From positions 1 to 18,009 of the forward strand of contig CAZHZT010000124.1 of assembly GCA_964537285.1 (NCBI GenBank): 18,009 nt of DNA, read 5' to 3'. A program made the translations under genes and the position numbers. The notes beneath the pieces were generated by a model, which did no database searches, was not told the DNA's origin, and was given only the letters and a program-made list of their open reading frames with translations. This document shows positions 1 through 6,802 of the stretch, piece after piece (position 1 is the stretch's first letter; each line of letters starts with the position of its first letter). The DNA is from CAZHZT01 sp964537285. Lineage in GTDB: Bacteria; Bacteroidota; Bacteroidia; Chitinophagales; Saprospiraceae.

Positions 1-23
1 GTGGATTTATAACTTTTTTTGCA

Positions 24-31
24 TAACTTTG
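24..31 (+). promoter_or_regulatory. Putative Bacteroidota -7 box
   Basis: TAACTTTG matches the Bacteroidota -7 consensus TAnnTTTG exactly and points at the Ig/PKD-like gene. The -33 element would fall at or before the first base of the window, so only half the promoter can be judged. A start near position 38 would put the inverted repeat at 56-144 at the front of the leader. Confidence 0.4.
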
Positions 32-55
32 AAAAGTTTAATGATTAAAATTATC

Positions 56-144
56 GGTAGTGGGTAGAATCCGTTGATGGATTTATCTAACAAGCTTTAC
101 AACTTAAGGTTAACACTTCTCATCAACCGGTTTTACCCACTACC
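56..144. repeat. Inverted repeat over the start of the Ig/PKD-like gene
   Basis: Positions 56-79 and 121-144 are 24-nt arms that pair with about three mismatches around a 41-nt loop. The arm edges read GGTAGTGGGTA and TACCCACTACC. The word TTATCTAACAA occurs in the loop and again just after the right arm. The first possible start codons (TTG 74, ATG 77) lie inside the left arm and ATG 170 lies 25 nt past the right arm, so this is either a structured leader or an insertion that replaced the native 5' end of the gene. Confidence 0.7.
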
Positions 145-715
145 AAATTATCTAACAAACGACGGGAGCATGCCTCGCATTGTTCGGCTGCGACGAAGGA
201 GCTTTGTTCAACAAAGCCTTCCTTCTTGGGCTCAAAATATCAACATTAGCATTAGTCAATGTACCTCCGGCACCATTGGGTGCTACGATTTTCAGGTTAC
301 CAATTTACCCACTCATAGAGATAGTTTAAATTTTTTCTGGCATTTTGATGATGGAGACTATTCTACCGAAAAAACGCAAACAAGTCATACTTTTTACAAT
401 AATTTGGATCAAGATTCAGATCAAGACGTGTTTTTAGAATTAACGTTTTTATACGATGATACTAAGCCCCCTGCAAGGTTTAATCTTAGAGATACAAATG
501 GAGGGGATTTCAATTTCTCAGGCAATGCTTTTTCTCTTTCTGTTCCAACAGGGCAAACGCAAAATATTTCTTCTCCTTTTCATAGTAGAGAGCCTAAAGC
601 TGGAGATTCACTTACTTATGTGCTTGAATACACTAACGTATGTAGCACTCAAGATATAGGAGGCAATTTAGAAATACATTACGACAAATATAAAGTATTA
701 TTTTTCAAAATATAG
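74..715 (+). CDS. Ig/PKD-like surface protein, N-terminal part (frameshifted)
   Basis: This is the first half of a probable extracellular protein made of immunoglobulin-like folds. A PKD-like strand is visible around residues 88-106, with FFWHFDDGDYS and a following SHTF, as in PKD domains. The reading frame ends at 713-715, but the next frame is open from 694 and continues the protein smoothly: the last sensible residues here (DKYKVLF) join FQNIGTRAADK in the other frame. One lost base in the T run at 701-705 explains the break. Possible starts are TTG 74, ATG 77 or ATG 170. None gives a recognisable signal peptide, although SWAQ near residue 53 looks like the tail of one; residues 1-50 are arginine-rich and encoded by hairpin DNA, so the native 5' end may be lost. 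It may be a pseudogene or carry an assembly error. The family is not recognised beyond the fold. Confidence 0.6.
   Translation: MMDLSNKLYNLRLTLLINRFYPLPNYLTNDGSMPRIVRLRRRSFVQQSLPSWAQNINISISQCTSGTIGCYDFQVTNLPTHRDSLNFFWHFDDGDYSTEKTQTSHTFYNNLDQDSDQDVFLELTFLYDDTKPPARFNLRDTNGGDFNFSGNAFSLSVPTGQTQNISSPFHSREPKAGDSLTYVLEYTNVCSTQDIGGNLEIHYDKYKVLFFKI
195..224. repeat. Small hairpin within the N-terminal coding region
   Basis: GCTTTGTT (201-208) and AACAAAGC (210-217) pair around one base. AAGGA and TCCTT extend the stem with a bulge. A tight stem here, in sequence coding for a non-hydrophobic arginine-rich stretch where a signal peptide would be expected, supports the idea that the 5' end of the gene is not native. 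Confidence 0.5.
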
Positions 716-789
716 GAACACGAGCTGCTGATAAGGTAATCATAAAATCTTTTTTACCTGAATTCTTTAGTGGAACACGAGATGACATT

Positions 790-1761
790 TTGATGATTAA
801 TCCACACAATCCTCCGTATACATATAATAGCCAAAATAGAGAACTGGTTTGGACCCTGGAAGGTCTAGACCTTAAAGAGGGCAATAATTTGCGAGGACTT
901 GCTGAATCCACGTTTGGAGTGGATTTTACAGAAAGTGATACCAAAGATACGGTGAGGTATTCAGTAGTGCTTTCAGACTCTTTTGTGAGTTTGGATCCTT
1001 GTATTGCGATTTATAATCGTGCGGAGATTATCTTCGGTTGCAATCCATCTATTTTTACCAACTTTTATGAGACGGAGCTTAGGTGTTTCAGCGATCCTTC
1101 ATCGCCTCTAAAAGATAGTTGTAGTTGTGAAAAAGTTTATTTACCCGATACGACAGTTCTTATCAATGATTATACTCAAGGATATATATTAAATTATAAT
1201 CCTATCATTGGTAACAGTGGGGTTAATTTTTCGTGGTATCCATCTGCTTTTGTTACTCCCGGAGATAACTTTGATGATCCCACTCTTTTAAATCCACCAG
1301 GAAGTTGGTCTTTCATAGGAGTAAAATCCAATAATGATGAATGTGCCTACACCGTTCAAAGGATTAATATAAAAAGACCATGTGATTTAAGTATTGATGA
1401 ATCCGTTTCTTTAAATTGTCAGCCTACGGTTGCTGGAATGATAACTCTAACAGCTCAAGGAAGTTATTCTGAAGAAGAGCATTTAGTTTGGAACTGGCAA
1501 TGTCAGAGTGGTAAAGGGAGTGTAGTAGGGAATCAATTTGAAACTATTTATCTTTCCCCAGGAAATTACTACTTCACTGTAAAAGATACCATTCGTGGAT
1601 GTTGGGCAGAGGCGTATGTAGAAATACCAAAGACTTGCGTAGGTGGTGGAGGTTTTCTTGAGTATTTAGCCGGTTTGCCAACTTATCTTAAAGCACTCCT
1701 CATTATACTAGGGATAATTATTTTAGTCTTGGTGCTTAGGGCTTTACTGAGAAGAGGATAA
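790..1761 (+). CDS. Ig/PKD-like surface protein, C-terminal part with membrane anchor
   Basis: This is the second half of the gene that begins near 74. The frame is open from 694, so the coding part starts before the first ATG at 787-790. It holds several Cys-containing immunoglobulin-like modules: a stretch ending near residue 110 (LDPCIAIYNRAEIIFGC), a CSC motif followed by a module with FSWYPS, and a last module with WNWQCQS and YYFTVKD. A Gly-rich linker (VGGGGF) leads to one hydrophobic helix at about residues 299-320 and a basic tail (LRALLRRG). The topology suggests an outward-facing protein held by a C-terminal anchor rather than a type IX secretion signal. The TPR-CHAT gene follows 89 bp later, also with a C-terminal membrane helix, so the two may act at the same membrane. 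The exact family is not recognised. Confidence 0.65.
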   Translation: MMINPHNPPYTYNSQNRELVWTLEGLDLKEGNNLRGLAESTFGVDFTESDTKDTVRYSVVLSDSFVSLDPCIAIYNRAEIIFGCNPSIFTNFYETELRCFSDPSSPLKDSCSCEKVYLPDTTVLINDYTQGYILNYNPIIGNSGVNFSWYPSAFVTPGDNFDDPTLLNPPGSWSFIGVKSNNDECAYTVQRINIKRPCDLSIDESVSLNCQPTVAGMITLTAQGSYSEEEHLVWNWQCQSGKGSVVGNQFETIYLSPGNYYFTVKDTIRGCWAEAYVEIPKTCVGGGGFLEYLAGLPTYLKALLIILGIIILVLVLRALLRRG

Positions 1762-1850
1762 AAAGCATCGAGATTTAGCCTCATTCTAATGAATCGCAAC
1801 TTGCATCTATTATTGTATAACCACTTATTCCAAACATAGCTTATCGAAAT

Positions 1851-2657
1851 ATGTCTTACCCTATAATTTTGAAAATTTACAGTTTATTTTTTACATGTTT
1901 ATTTTTCTTAGCGCTCAATGGGTACGGCCAAGATTTAGAAACAGCCGAAAAATGGCTGGTTAAGGCTGATTCTCACTATCAAAAAAGAGAGAACGAGCTT
2001 TCTGCAAAGTTATACATGAAGGCTGCCAGAGCTTTTGAAAAAAAGGGAAAAGAAGAACAAGCTTTCGATTGCTTGTTGGGCTATGCATACACTTGTTTTG
2101 GAACCAGAGAATACACTTCTCTAATTGATACATTTTCAAAATGGGTACCAATTCTGAAGAAATCAAATGAAGTGGCCGATTTTGCAATTGCTAAATCCCA
2201 CATTCTTCAAGGTTTAGCCTATCGTTTATTGGAATCCTTCTCAGCCTCTCTAAATAACTATGAACGAGCAATAGACATATATGAAAGCTTGGACACGCTT
2301 CATAGAAATATTCCCTATGCCTATAAAAACGCAGCTCAAACTTACCTTAGATATTTAGATTATCCCAAAGCAATAGCCTATTTTCAGAAATCAATTGAAA
2401 AGGATACCAGTAATGAGTTTTTGATTCCTAACATAGCAATGTTGGCAGAGTCCTACAACTATTTGGAAGATTATGAAAAGGCAGCAGGTTTGATTGAAAA
2501 TTATTTTAATCAAAAAGTAGAACCTAAAACTGATGAAGAAACCTTCTATCACTGTATGATTAATTTTGAAAGAGGGAAATGTCATTTCTCATTTAACAGA
2601 AAAGAAAAAGCTAAAGAACTATTTGTAAGAAATTTGAAAATCGTAAAGAAAACATGA
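1851..2657 (+). CDS. TPR domain half of a secreted TPR-CHAT protein (frameshifted)
   Basis: Residues 1-27 form a signal peptide: a hydrophobic run (IYSLFFTCLFFLALNGYG) followed by Q. The rest is helical with tetratricopeptide-like pairs such as AEKWLVKADSHYQKRENEL, YERAIDIYESLD, YPKAIAYFQKSIEKD and YEKAAGLIENYF, usually a protein-protein interaction surface. The frame stops at 2655-2657, just before the CHAT frame, which is open from 2647. TPR and CHAT domains are normally one polypeptide, and removing one A from the run at 2649-2652 reads through as KKHEKVLTQIKNL. So 1851-3861 is best seen as one gene split by a one-base insertion, either a sequencing error or recent inactivation. The signal peptide implies the TPR domain works outside the cytoplasm. 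Confidence 0.75.
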   Translation: MSYPIILKIYSLFFTCLFFLALNGYGQDLETAEKWLVKADSHYQKRENELSAKLYMKAARAFEKKGKEEQAFDCLLGYAYTCFGTREYTSLIDTFSKWVPILKKSNEVADFAIAKSHILQGLAYRLLESFSASLNNYERAIDIYESLDTLHRNIPYAYKNAAQTYLRYLDYPKAIAYFQKSIEKDTSNEFLIPNIAMLAESYNYLEDYEKAAGLIENYFNQKVEPKTDEETFYHCMINFERGKCHFSFNRKEKAKELFVRNLKIVKKT

Positions 2658-2661
2658 AAAG

Positions 2662-3861
2662 GTGTTAACTCAAATAAAGAACCTGAATGATAACTATGGC
2701 GAAAGTTGGTTGGAAAAAACAGATCCAAACAAACTGATAGATGAATTGTCAAATAATAAAGAATGCCTCCTGGAATATTTTTTTGGGGATACACATCTGT
2801 ATATCTTATCCGTTTTCGAACAACAAATTGACGTGAAGGTATTAGAAATGGATTCTACTTTTGAAAATACCTTAGCTTTTTTTCTCACCATGTTTCAAGG
2901 TCCGGCCAATGCACTCGAAAATGTCGAAAAATACAAACAAGCAGGTTATTGGCTTTATCAGGTGTTGTTTCCTGAACAACTTCAAAATAATCCTAAAAAT
3001 TTTAATTCTGTAATATTGATTCCGGACGGAAAGCTGGCGTTTTTACCGTTCGAGGCATTACTGACTGAAAATAATCTAAGTCAAGGGTTTAGTAATGCTC
3101 CTTTTCTGATTAAATCGGCGACATTAAAATATTTATGGTCTAGCCAAAGCTATAAAAATAAAATTCCGTTTAAGGTAAATGATAAGAACTTTCAATTTTC
3201 ACCTGAGTTTTCAAATGGCGAGAGGGATAAAGTCCCACTGGTTTATGGTCTTTCAGAGACTCAACATGCCAATGGATTTGAACGATTTATAGGGAAAATG
3301 GCCAACCTTGACCATTTTCTTTCCCTGGCCCCTGAGGCCAATATTCTCCATTTATCTACACATGCCCAAGCCGATTCGACATCTATATCCATTTCATTTT
3401 TTGATGAGGATTTGCCTCTTGATCAGCTTTATACTATCCCCTTAGCCGCAAATTTAGTGGTGATAAGTGCCTGCGAATCCCATGTAGGTAGTCTACTTAA
3501 AGGAGAAGGCGTATTAAGCCTCGCGCGAGGATTTGCCTATGCCGGCGCTGAAAGCTTCATTGCCAGCCAATGGAAGGTAAATGAAGCCTCTACTTCAACA
3601 ATCTTTCAAGGGTTTTACGAGGAACTCGCAAAAGGTAAAACAAAAGCTAACGCTTTAAGAAACGCTAAATTATCTTATCTTTCCAATTCAAATGCTGCTT
3701 TTTTAAACTCACCATATTACTGGGCCGGTTTTGTTTATTATGGTTCTGATGGCCCAGTGGACCTGTCTGTTCGTTTTTTTTCATGGTATTGGCTGTTGAG
3801 CATTCCTGTTTTTGTGCTTTTTTTTATCGTTTTTTTTAAAAAATCAAGTCTTAGGGGGTAA
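2662..3861 (+). CDS. CHAT domain (caspase-like protease) half of the TPR-CHAT protein
   Basis: CHAT domains are caspase-fold cysteine peptidases found next to TPR repeats. The fold's landmarks are present: ILIPDGKLAFLPFEAL (about 118-133), the catalytic His in ILHLSTHA (His234), and the catalytic Cys in VVISACES (Cys271), followed by GEGVLSLARGFAYAGAESFIASQW. Both members of the dyad are intact, so the protease half does not look decayed. A single hydrophobic helix at about residues 372-392 with a KK tail anchors the C-terminus. The listed start is a GTG at 2662, but the open frame goes back to 2647 and joins the TPR frame after a one-base shift. No gasdermin, type III-E CRISPR or toxin gene lies nearby, so the substrate is unknown; the Ig/PKD-like neighbour is the only candidate partner in view. 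Confidence 0.85.
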   Translation: MLTQIKNLNDNYGESWLEKTDPNKLIDELSNNKECLLEYFFGDTHLYILSVFEQQIDVKVLEMDSTFENTLAFFLTMFQGPANALENVEKYKQAGYWLYQVLFPEQLQNNPKNFNSVILIPDGKLAFLPFEALLTENNLSQGFSNAPFLIKSATLKYLWSSQSYKNKIPFKVNDKNFQFSPEFSNGERDKVPLVYGLSETQHANGFERFIGKMANLDHFLSLAPEANILHLSTHAQADSTSISISFFDEDLPLDQLYTIPLAANLVVISACESHVGSLLKGEGVLSLARGFAYAGAESFIASQWKVNEASTSTIFQGFYEELAKGKTKANALRNAKLSYLSNSNAAFLNSPYYWAGFVYYGSDGPVDLSVRFFSWYWLLSIPVFVLFFIVFFKKSSLRG

Positions 3862-3920
3862 CAGGGAATTGATTTTTTTGATAGGAGGGTAAAGATGAGC
3901 AATTGACCCCAAAGAACTAA

Positions 3921-4047
3921 ATGAATTGCGTTCTTTGACAAATTGTGTGGAACTTCAAAATGATACGCCTTGAATGCCCTTGTGGCTGAAAGGTTTATCA
4001 TTTTGAAGTTCCATTTCTCACAATTCATGTCAAAGAACTATGAATTG
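3921..4047 (-). mobile_element. Miniature inverted-repeat element, copy A, with 8-bp target duplication
   Basis: The element is 3929-4039 (111 bp), flanked by perfect direct repeats ATGAATTG at 3921-3928 and 4040-4047. It starts CGTTCTTTGACA and ends TGTCAAAGAACT, and the arms stay complementary for about 36-43 nt (to GGAACTTCAAAATGATA), interrupted by small indels, around a core with GCCACAAGGGC on the opposite strand. By eye it differs from the reverse complement of copy B at three positions. It has no coding capacity. The parent transposase family is unknown. Confidence 0.85.
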
Positions 4048-4079
4048 AAGTTGCCCAGAAAGGTAAATTTTAATTGGGT

Positions 4080-4132
4080 TCGGCTTTAGCATTCCTCACA
4101 GACCGAAGGTTTCCGAAAAATGCAAAAGCCGA
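4080..4132. repeat. Stem-loop with 14-nt arms
   Basis: TCGGCTTTAGCATT (4080-4093) pairs with AATGCAAAAGCCGA (4119-4132) with one mismatch around a 25-nt loop. There is no T tract. It lies 218 bp after the CHAT stop, so a terminator role is uncertain. Confidence 0.55.
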
Positions 4133-4372
4133 GCTAAGGGATCCAAACCTATCTGGAATACTCGAAAAACAAGAAGATCTTGATATATATCTAACGACAA
4201 GTGGTTATTTTTCGAAGGAGGGATTTTGTATTGATTTTAAAGGCTTTCAGAAATTCAAATATTATAGATAAAATATTTTGGGAATATGGCCTAAAAAAGA
4301 AATGCTAATTTTTGGCACAACATATTTCATTTGGCTCTAAGTGATTTCATTTGGTAAACATTTTAAGAACAA

Positions 4373-4412
4373 AAACATGAGTCATCCCGAATTTTCGGGA
4401 TGACTCATGTTT
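4373..4412. terminator. Perfect 18-bp-stem hairpin (family shared with 17883-17918)
   Basis: The arms 4373-4390 and 4395-4412 are perfectly complementary with a 4-base loop. The stem word CATGAGTCATCCCGA recurs in the hairpin after kbl with a different loop, so this is a small repeat family rather than a chance fold. It sits 36 bp after the leftward rdgB stop and may stop transcription there, but lacks a clear T tract. Confidence 0.6.
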
Positions 4413-4440
4413 GAAGTTCCACACAATTTGTCAAAGAACG
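4411..4440 (+). mobile_element. Remnant of the miniature element (30 bp)
   Basis: TTGAAGTTCCACACAATT, then TGTCAAAGAACG, is identical to the last 30 bases of full copies B and C. The rest of the element is missing, and the left edge fuses to the hairpin at 4373-4412. No flanking direct repeat is visible. It ends 8 bp from the rdgB stop codon. Confidence 0.7.
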
Positions 4441-4448
4441 AAATTTAT

Positions 4449-5042
4449 CTAACCACGAGTTTCGGTTTGCTTCAAATACTCAATCAACCCCCTCACTGCC
4501 TTCCCCCGATGGCTAATCCCATGCTTTACCTCCGCACTCATTTCCGAAAACGTTTGTTCGTAGCCCTCCGGAATAAAAACCGGGTCATATCCAAAGCCAT
4601 GCACCCCTGATTTTTGATGCGCTATGGTACCCCGGGCAATGCCCTCAAAAAGCAGTTCTTCACCGTTCAGGATCAAAGCAATGACCGTGCGGAATTGAGC
4701 GCCGCGGTTTTCAGTACTGCCCAGTTTTTGCAGCAAAAGATCCATATTGGCATCGTGATTTTTGGCAGGGCCTGCGTAGCGGGCTGTATATACTCCTGGC
4801 TCGCCATTGAGGGCATCCACCTCCAGGCCCGTATCCTCAGCGAAGCAGTCAAGGCCAAAGCGATCTTTGACGAAGCGGGCTTTGAGCAGGGCATTGCCCT
4901 GGATGGTCGGCATGGTTTCCGGGATATCCTCCGTGAATCCGATGTCTTTAAGGCTTTCGATCTCAAATTGGCCTTTCAGCATTTCATTTACTTCTCTTAC
5001 TTTATTAGGGTTACCAGTCGCAAATAGTAGTCGGGTTGTCAT
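4449..5042 (-). CDS. rdgB: Non-canonical purine NTP pyrophosphatase (RdgB/HAM1/ITPase family)
   Basis: This enzyme hydrolyses ITP, dITP and XTP to monophosphates and pyrophosphate, keeping deaminated purines out of DNA and RNA. Family motifs are in order: the N-terminal FATGNPNK (7-14), TIQGNALLKA (46-55), AEDTGLEVDALNG (68-80) with the catalytic Asp70, HGFGYDPVF (148-156) and ISHRGKA (176-182), which contacts the base. The 197-residue length is normal. The start is the ATG at 5040-5042. It follows the small gene 5050-5502 by 7 bp, so the two should share a transcript. The stop at 4449-4451 is 8 bp from a miniature-element remnant. Confidence 0.95.
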   Translation of the reverse strand: MTTRLLFATGNPNKVREVNEMLKGQFEIESLKDIGFTEDIPETMPTIQGNALLKARFVKDRFGLDCFAEDTGLEVDALNGEPGVYTARYAGPAKNHDANMDLLLQKLGSTENRGAQFRTVIALILNGEELLFEGIARGTIAHQKSGVHGFGYDPVFIPEGYEQTFSEMSAEVKHGISHRGKAVRGLIEYLKQTETRG

Positions 5043-5049
5043 ATATATG

Positions 5050-5502
5050 TTATTTTTCGGACAAAAATATATCTTTTAAGGCATTCCATAAAAGGCCTTT
5101 TCGTTGCTTATCGTTTTGAATTTGAACGAGTTCTTCACAGAAAAGCCAGCTTATCGATCTGAATGTAAAAGGTTTGTACAAGGCATGTTTAATCCTTAGG
5201 CCCATTTTTTCGGGCGGGCAACCAAAAGAAATGACTTGTTTGAAAGGGGAGACCGAGAAATGCTCAAAAAACATAAATGATTGATCTGGTGTTAATTGTA
5301 TTGGGACAGCGTGCAAATATACCTGGAGTCCTGTTGCTTTAAGAATTTTTGAGAGGAATTCGTCATCAAATTCTGATCCTGATAGGAACACCAATGTGTG
5401 TGCTTCGGGAGGAGTTTTTAGGCCCCTGAATGTGTCTTGAAAAGAAATTAATGAAATTCTTTTGAAACTAAAGAATCCTTCTTTTGAAATTATATTTTCC
5501 AA
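5050..5502 (-). CDS. Conserved-looking 150-residue protein of unknown function
   Basis: This reads as a soluble alpha/beta protein with no signal peptide or membrane helix. The second half has the run VISFGCPPEKMGLRIKHALY, then SWLFCEELVQIQNDKQRK and LLWNALKDIF. I recall similar short proteins in other Bacteroidota with a 'FG-x-P-x-x-LGL' segment and a C-terminal 'K-x-x-LW-x-AL' helix, sometimes compared to small DNA polymerase III accessory subunits; that link is unverified. The frame is open from 5514 with no ATG, so translation probably starts at TTG 5500-5502. It is the first gene of a two-gene unit with rdgB (7-bp gap), facing away from ilvE. Confidence 0.65.
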   Translation of the reverse strand: MENIISKEGFFSFKRISLISFQDTFRGLKTPPEAHTLVFLSGSEFDDEFLSKILKATGLQVYLHAVPIQLTPDQSFMFFEHFSVSPFKQVISFGCPPEKMGLRIKHALYKPFTFRSISWLFCEELVQIQNDKQRKGLLWNALKDIFLSEK

Positions 5503-5528
5503 AATAGTCTTTTTTTAAAATTTTATAT

Positions 5529-5556
5529 CAAAAATATATTGACTTGCTTACTCAAA
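5529..5556 (-). promoter_or_regulatory. Putative promoter of the unknown gene-rdgB unit
   Basis: Read leftwards, TATTTTTG at 5536-5529 matches the TAnnTTTG -7 consensus exactly, and TTTG at 5556-5553 lies 16 nt upstream, close to the usual -33 spacing. Transcription would begin near 5522, giving a leader of about 20 nt before the TTG start at 5502. A-T richness makes a chance match possible. Confidence 0.4.
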
Positions 5557-5637
5557 TAAAATAAAGTCAAAATTAAGAGAGTGTTAAATTATTATAAATT
5601 TTGAATTTTTCTTATTTTTACAGAAAAAGAAAACGCT

Positions 5638-6720
5638 ATGACTTACGAAATCAGTATCACCAAAACTAAACAATCTCGGCTGAAATCCGTGGATTTTGAT
5701 AACATTGCCTTCGGCCGCAGCTTCTCGGATCATATGTTCGTTTCCGATTATATTAGTGGGGAATGGCAAAATCACCGCATCGTACCTTTCGGCAATTTTG
5801 AAGTTCACCCTGCCTGCCTGTCTTTACACTATGGTCAAGCTATTTTCGAGGGCATGAAGGCTTCCAAAAGCCTGGATGGAAATCCCTTCTTGTTTCGTCC
5901 GGAAATGCATGCTACCAGAATTAACGCTTCTGCACGTAGATTGTGTATGCCTGAATTCCCGGAAGATTTATTTATACAAGCAATTCACCAATTGATCTCT
6001 ATCGATGCTGGCTGGATTCCGCCTAAAGAGGGTAGTGCCTTGTATATCCGTCCTTTCATGTTTGCCAATGGAGAATTTTTTGGCGTAAAGCCTTCAGATA
6101 AGTATATGTTCGTAATCTTTACCGGACCTGTAGGGCCTTATTACCCAAAGCCAATCCGCTTGTACGCTGATGAGTTCTATGTACGTGCTGCTCTGGGTGG
6201 TGTAGGCGAAGCCAAAGCTGCGGGTAACTATGCGGCTTCTTTGCTTCCGGCCCAGATTGCCAACGAAAAAGGTTTTGACCAAATCCTTTGGCTGGATGCT
6301 AAAGAACATAAATACATTCAGGAAGTAGGAACTATGAATATTTTCTTTGTGATTGATGGTAAAGTGATTACGCCTTCTACCGATGGTACGATCCTTAAAG
6401 GGATTACCCGCGATTCTATTTTGACCATCTTGAAGGATAAGGGGATGGATGTGGAAGTTCGCCCAATTACAATTGATGAAGTGGTAGAAGCCTACGATAA
6501 TGGTAAATTAGAGGAAGTTTTTGGTTCCGGAACTGCGGCTGTAGTCGCTCACGTGGAGGATGTAACTTACAGAGATAAAACGATGACTCTACCCGCTATC
6601 AGCGAGCGCAAAATTGGCCCGATGATCAAAAAAGAAATCGATGGTTTGCGTGCCGGCTCCATCGAAGATACACGGAACTGGATTGTACCTGTGGAGGCGG
6701 AGGTTTCTGTAGTCGTTTGA
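5638..6720 (+). CDS. ilvE: Branched-chain amino acid aminotransferase
   Basis: This PLP fold-type IV enzyme catalyses the last step of leucine, isoleucine and valine synthesis and the first step of their breakdown. Visible signatures are LHYGQAIFEGMKA (63-75), the Arg-containing LFRPEMHATRINASARR (85-101), the PLP lysine in GGVGEAKAAGNYAASL (Lys193), LWLDAKEHKYIQEVGTMNIFF (217-237) and the phosphate-binding GITRDSIL and GSGTAAVV segments. At 360 residues it matches the larger BCAT subgroup of eukaryotes and many Bacteroidota. The ATG at 5638 follows an A-rich stretch (GAAAAAGAAAACGCT) typical of translation starts here. It appears monocistronic, ending at the bidirectional terminator 6724-6802. 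Confidence 0.95.
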   Translation: MTYEISITKTKQSRLKSVDFDNIAFGRSFSDHMFVSDYISGEWQNHRIVPFGNFEVHPACLSLHYGQAIFEGMKASKSLDGNPFLFRPEMHATRINASARRLCMPEFPEDLFIQAIHQLISIDAGWIPPKEGSALYIRPFMFANGEFFGVKPSDKYMFVIFTGPVGPYYPKPIRLYADEFYVRAALGGVGEAKAAGNYAASLLPAQIANEKGFDQILWLDAKEHKYIQEVGTMNIFFVIDGKVITPSTDGTILKGITRDSILTILKDKGMDVEVRPITIDEVVEAYDNGKLEEVFGSGTAAVVAHVEDVTYRDKTMTLPAISERKIGPMIKKEIDGLRAGSIEDTRNWIVPVEAEVSVVV

Positions 6721-6723
6721 TAA

Positions 6724-6802
6724 TAGAAAAAGAAGTTACGGAAATAAAAAAAGGGCGGTTCATTGAACCGCCCTTTTTTTATTTCCGTAACTTCTTTTTC
6801 TA
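6724..6802. terminator. Bidirectional intrinsic terminator in a perfect 79-bp palindrome
   Basis: Two 39-nt arms are perfectly complementary around one T (6763). The core is the GC stem GGGCGGTTCA / TGAACCGCCC, with an A7 run before it and a T7 run after it, the classic form of a terminator working in both directions between convergent ilvE and the reductase gene. The arms go on well beyond the core, and the right arm takes in the reductase stop codon (6800-6802). The left arm starts 3 bp after the ilvE stop. Confidence 0.9.

Larger units (their letters stand above)
3862..4448. other. Gene-free, repeat-rich gap between the CHAT gene and rdgB
   Basis: This 587-bp gap separates a rightward from a leftward gene. 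It holds a full 111-bp miniature element, a small hairpin at 4080-4132, a perfect 18-bp-stem hairpin at 4373-4412 and a fragment of the miniature element at 4411-4440. Between 4140 and 4370 nothing convincing is seen. A 65-codon open frame at 4074-4271 overlaps the small hairpin and resembles no known protein. Positions 3899-3918 (CAATTGACCCCAAAGAACT) look like a worn miniature-element end. Confidence 0.7.

Noticed and set aside
691..715. Programmed -1 frameshifting in the Ig/PKD-like gene
   Set aside because: The heptamer A TTT TTC does not fit the usual X XXY YYZ pattern and no strong downstream stem was noticed; a homopolymer indel is simpler.
1851..3861. CHAT gene as part of a CRISPR-associated (Craspase) or gasdermin defence system
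   Set aside because: No CRISPR array, cas gene or gasdermin-like gene is present, and the signal peptide places the protein outside the cytoplasm.
4074..4271. 65-codon open frame after the CHAT gene
   Set aside because: It overlaps a stem-loop, has no recognisable domain and no clear ribosome site, and lies in repeat-rich DNA.
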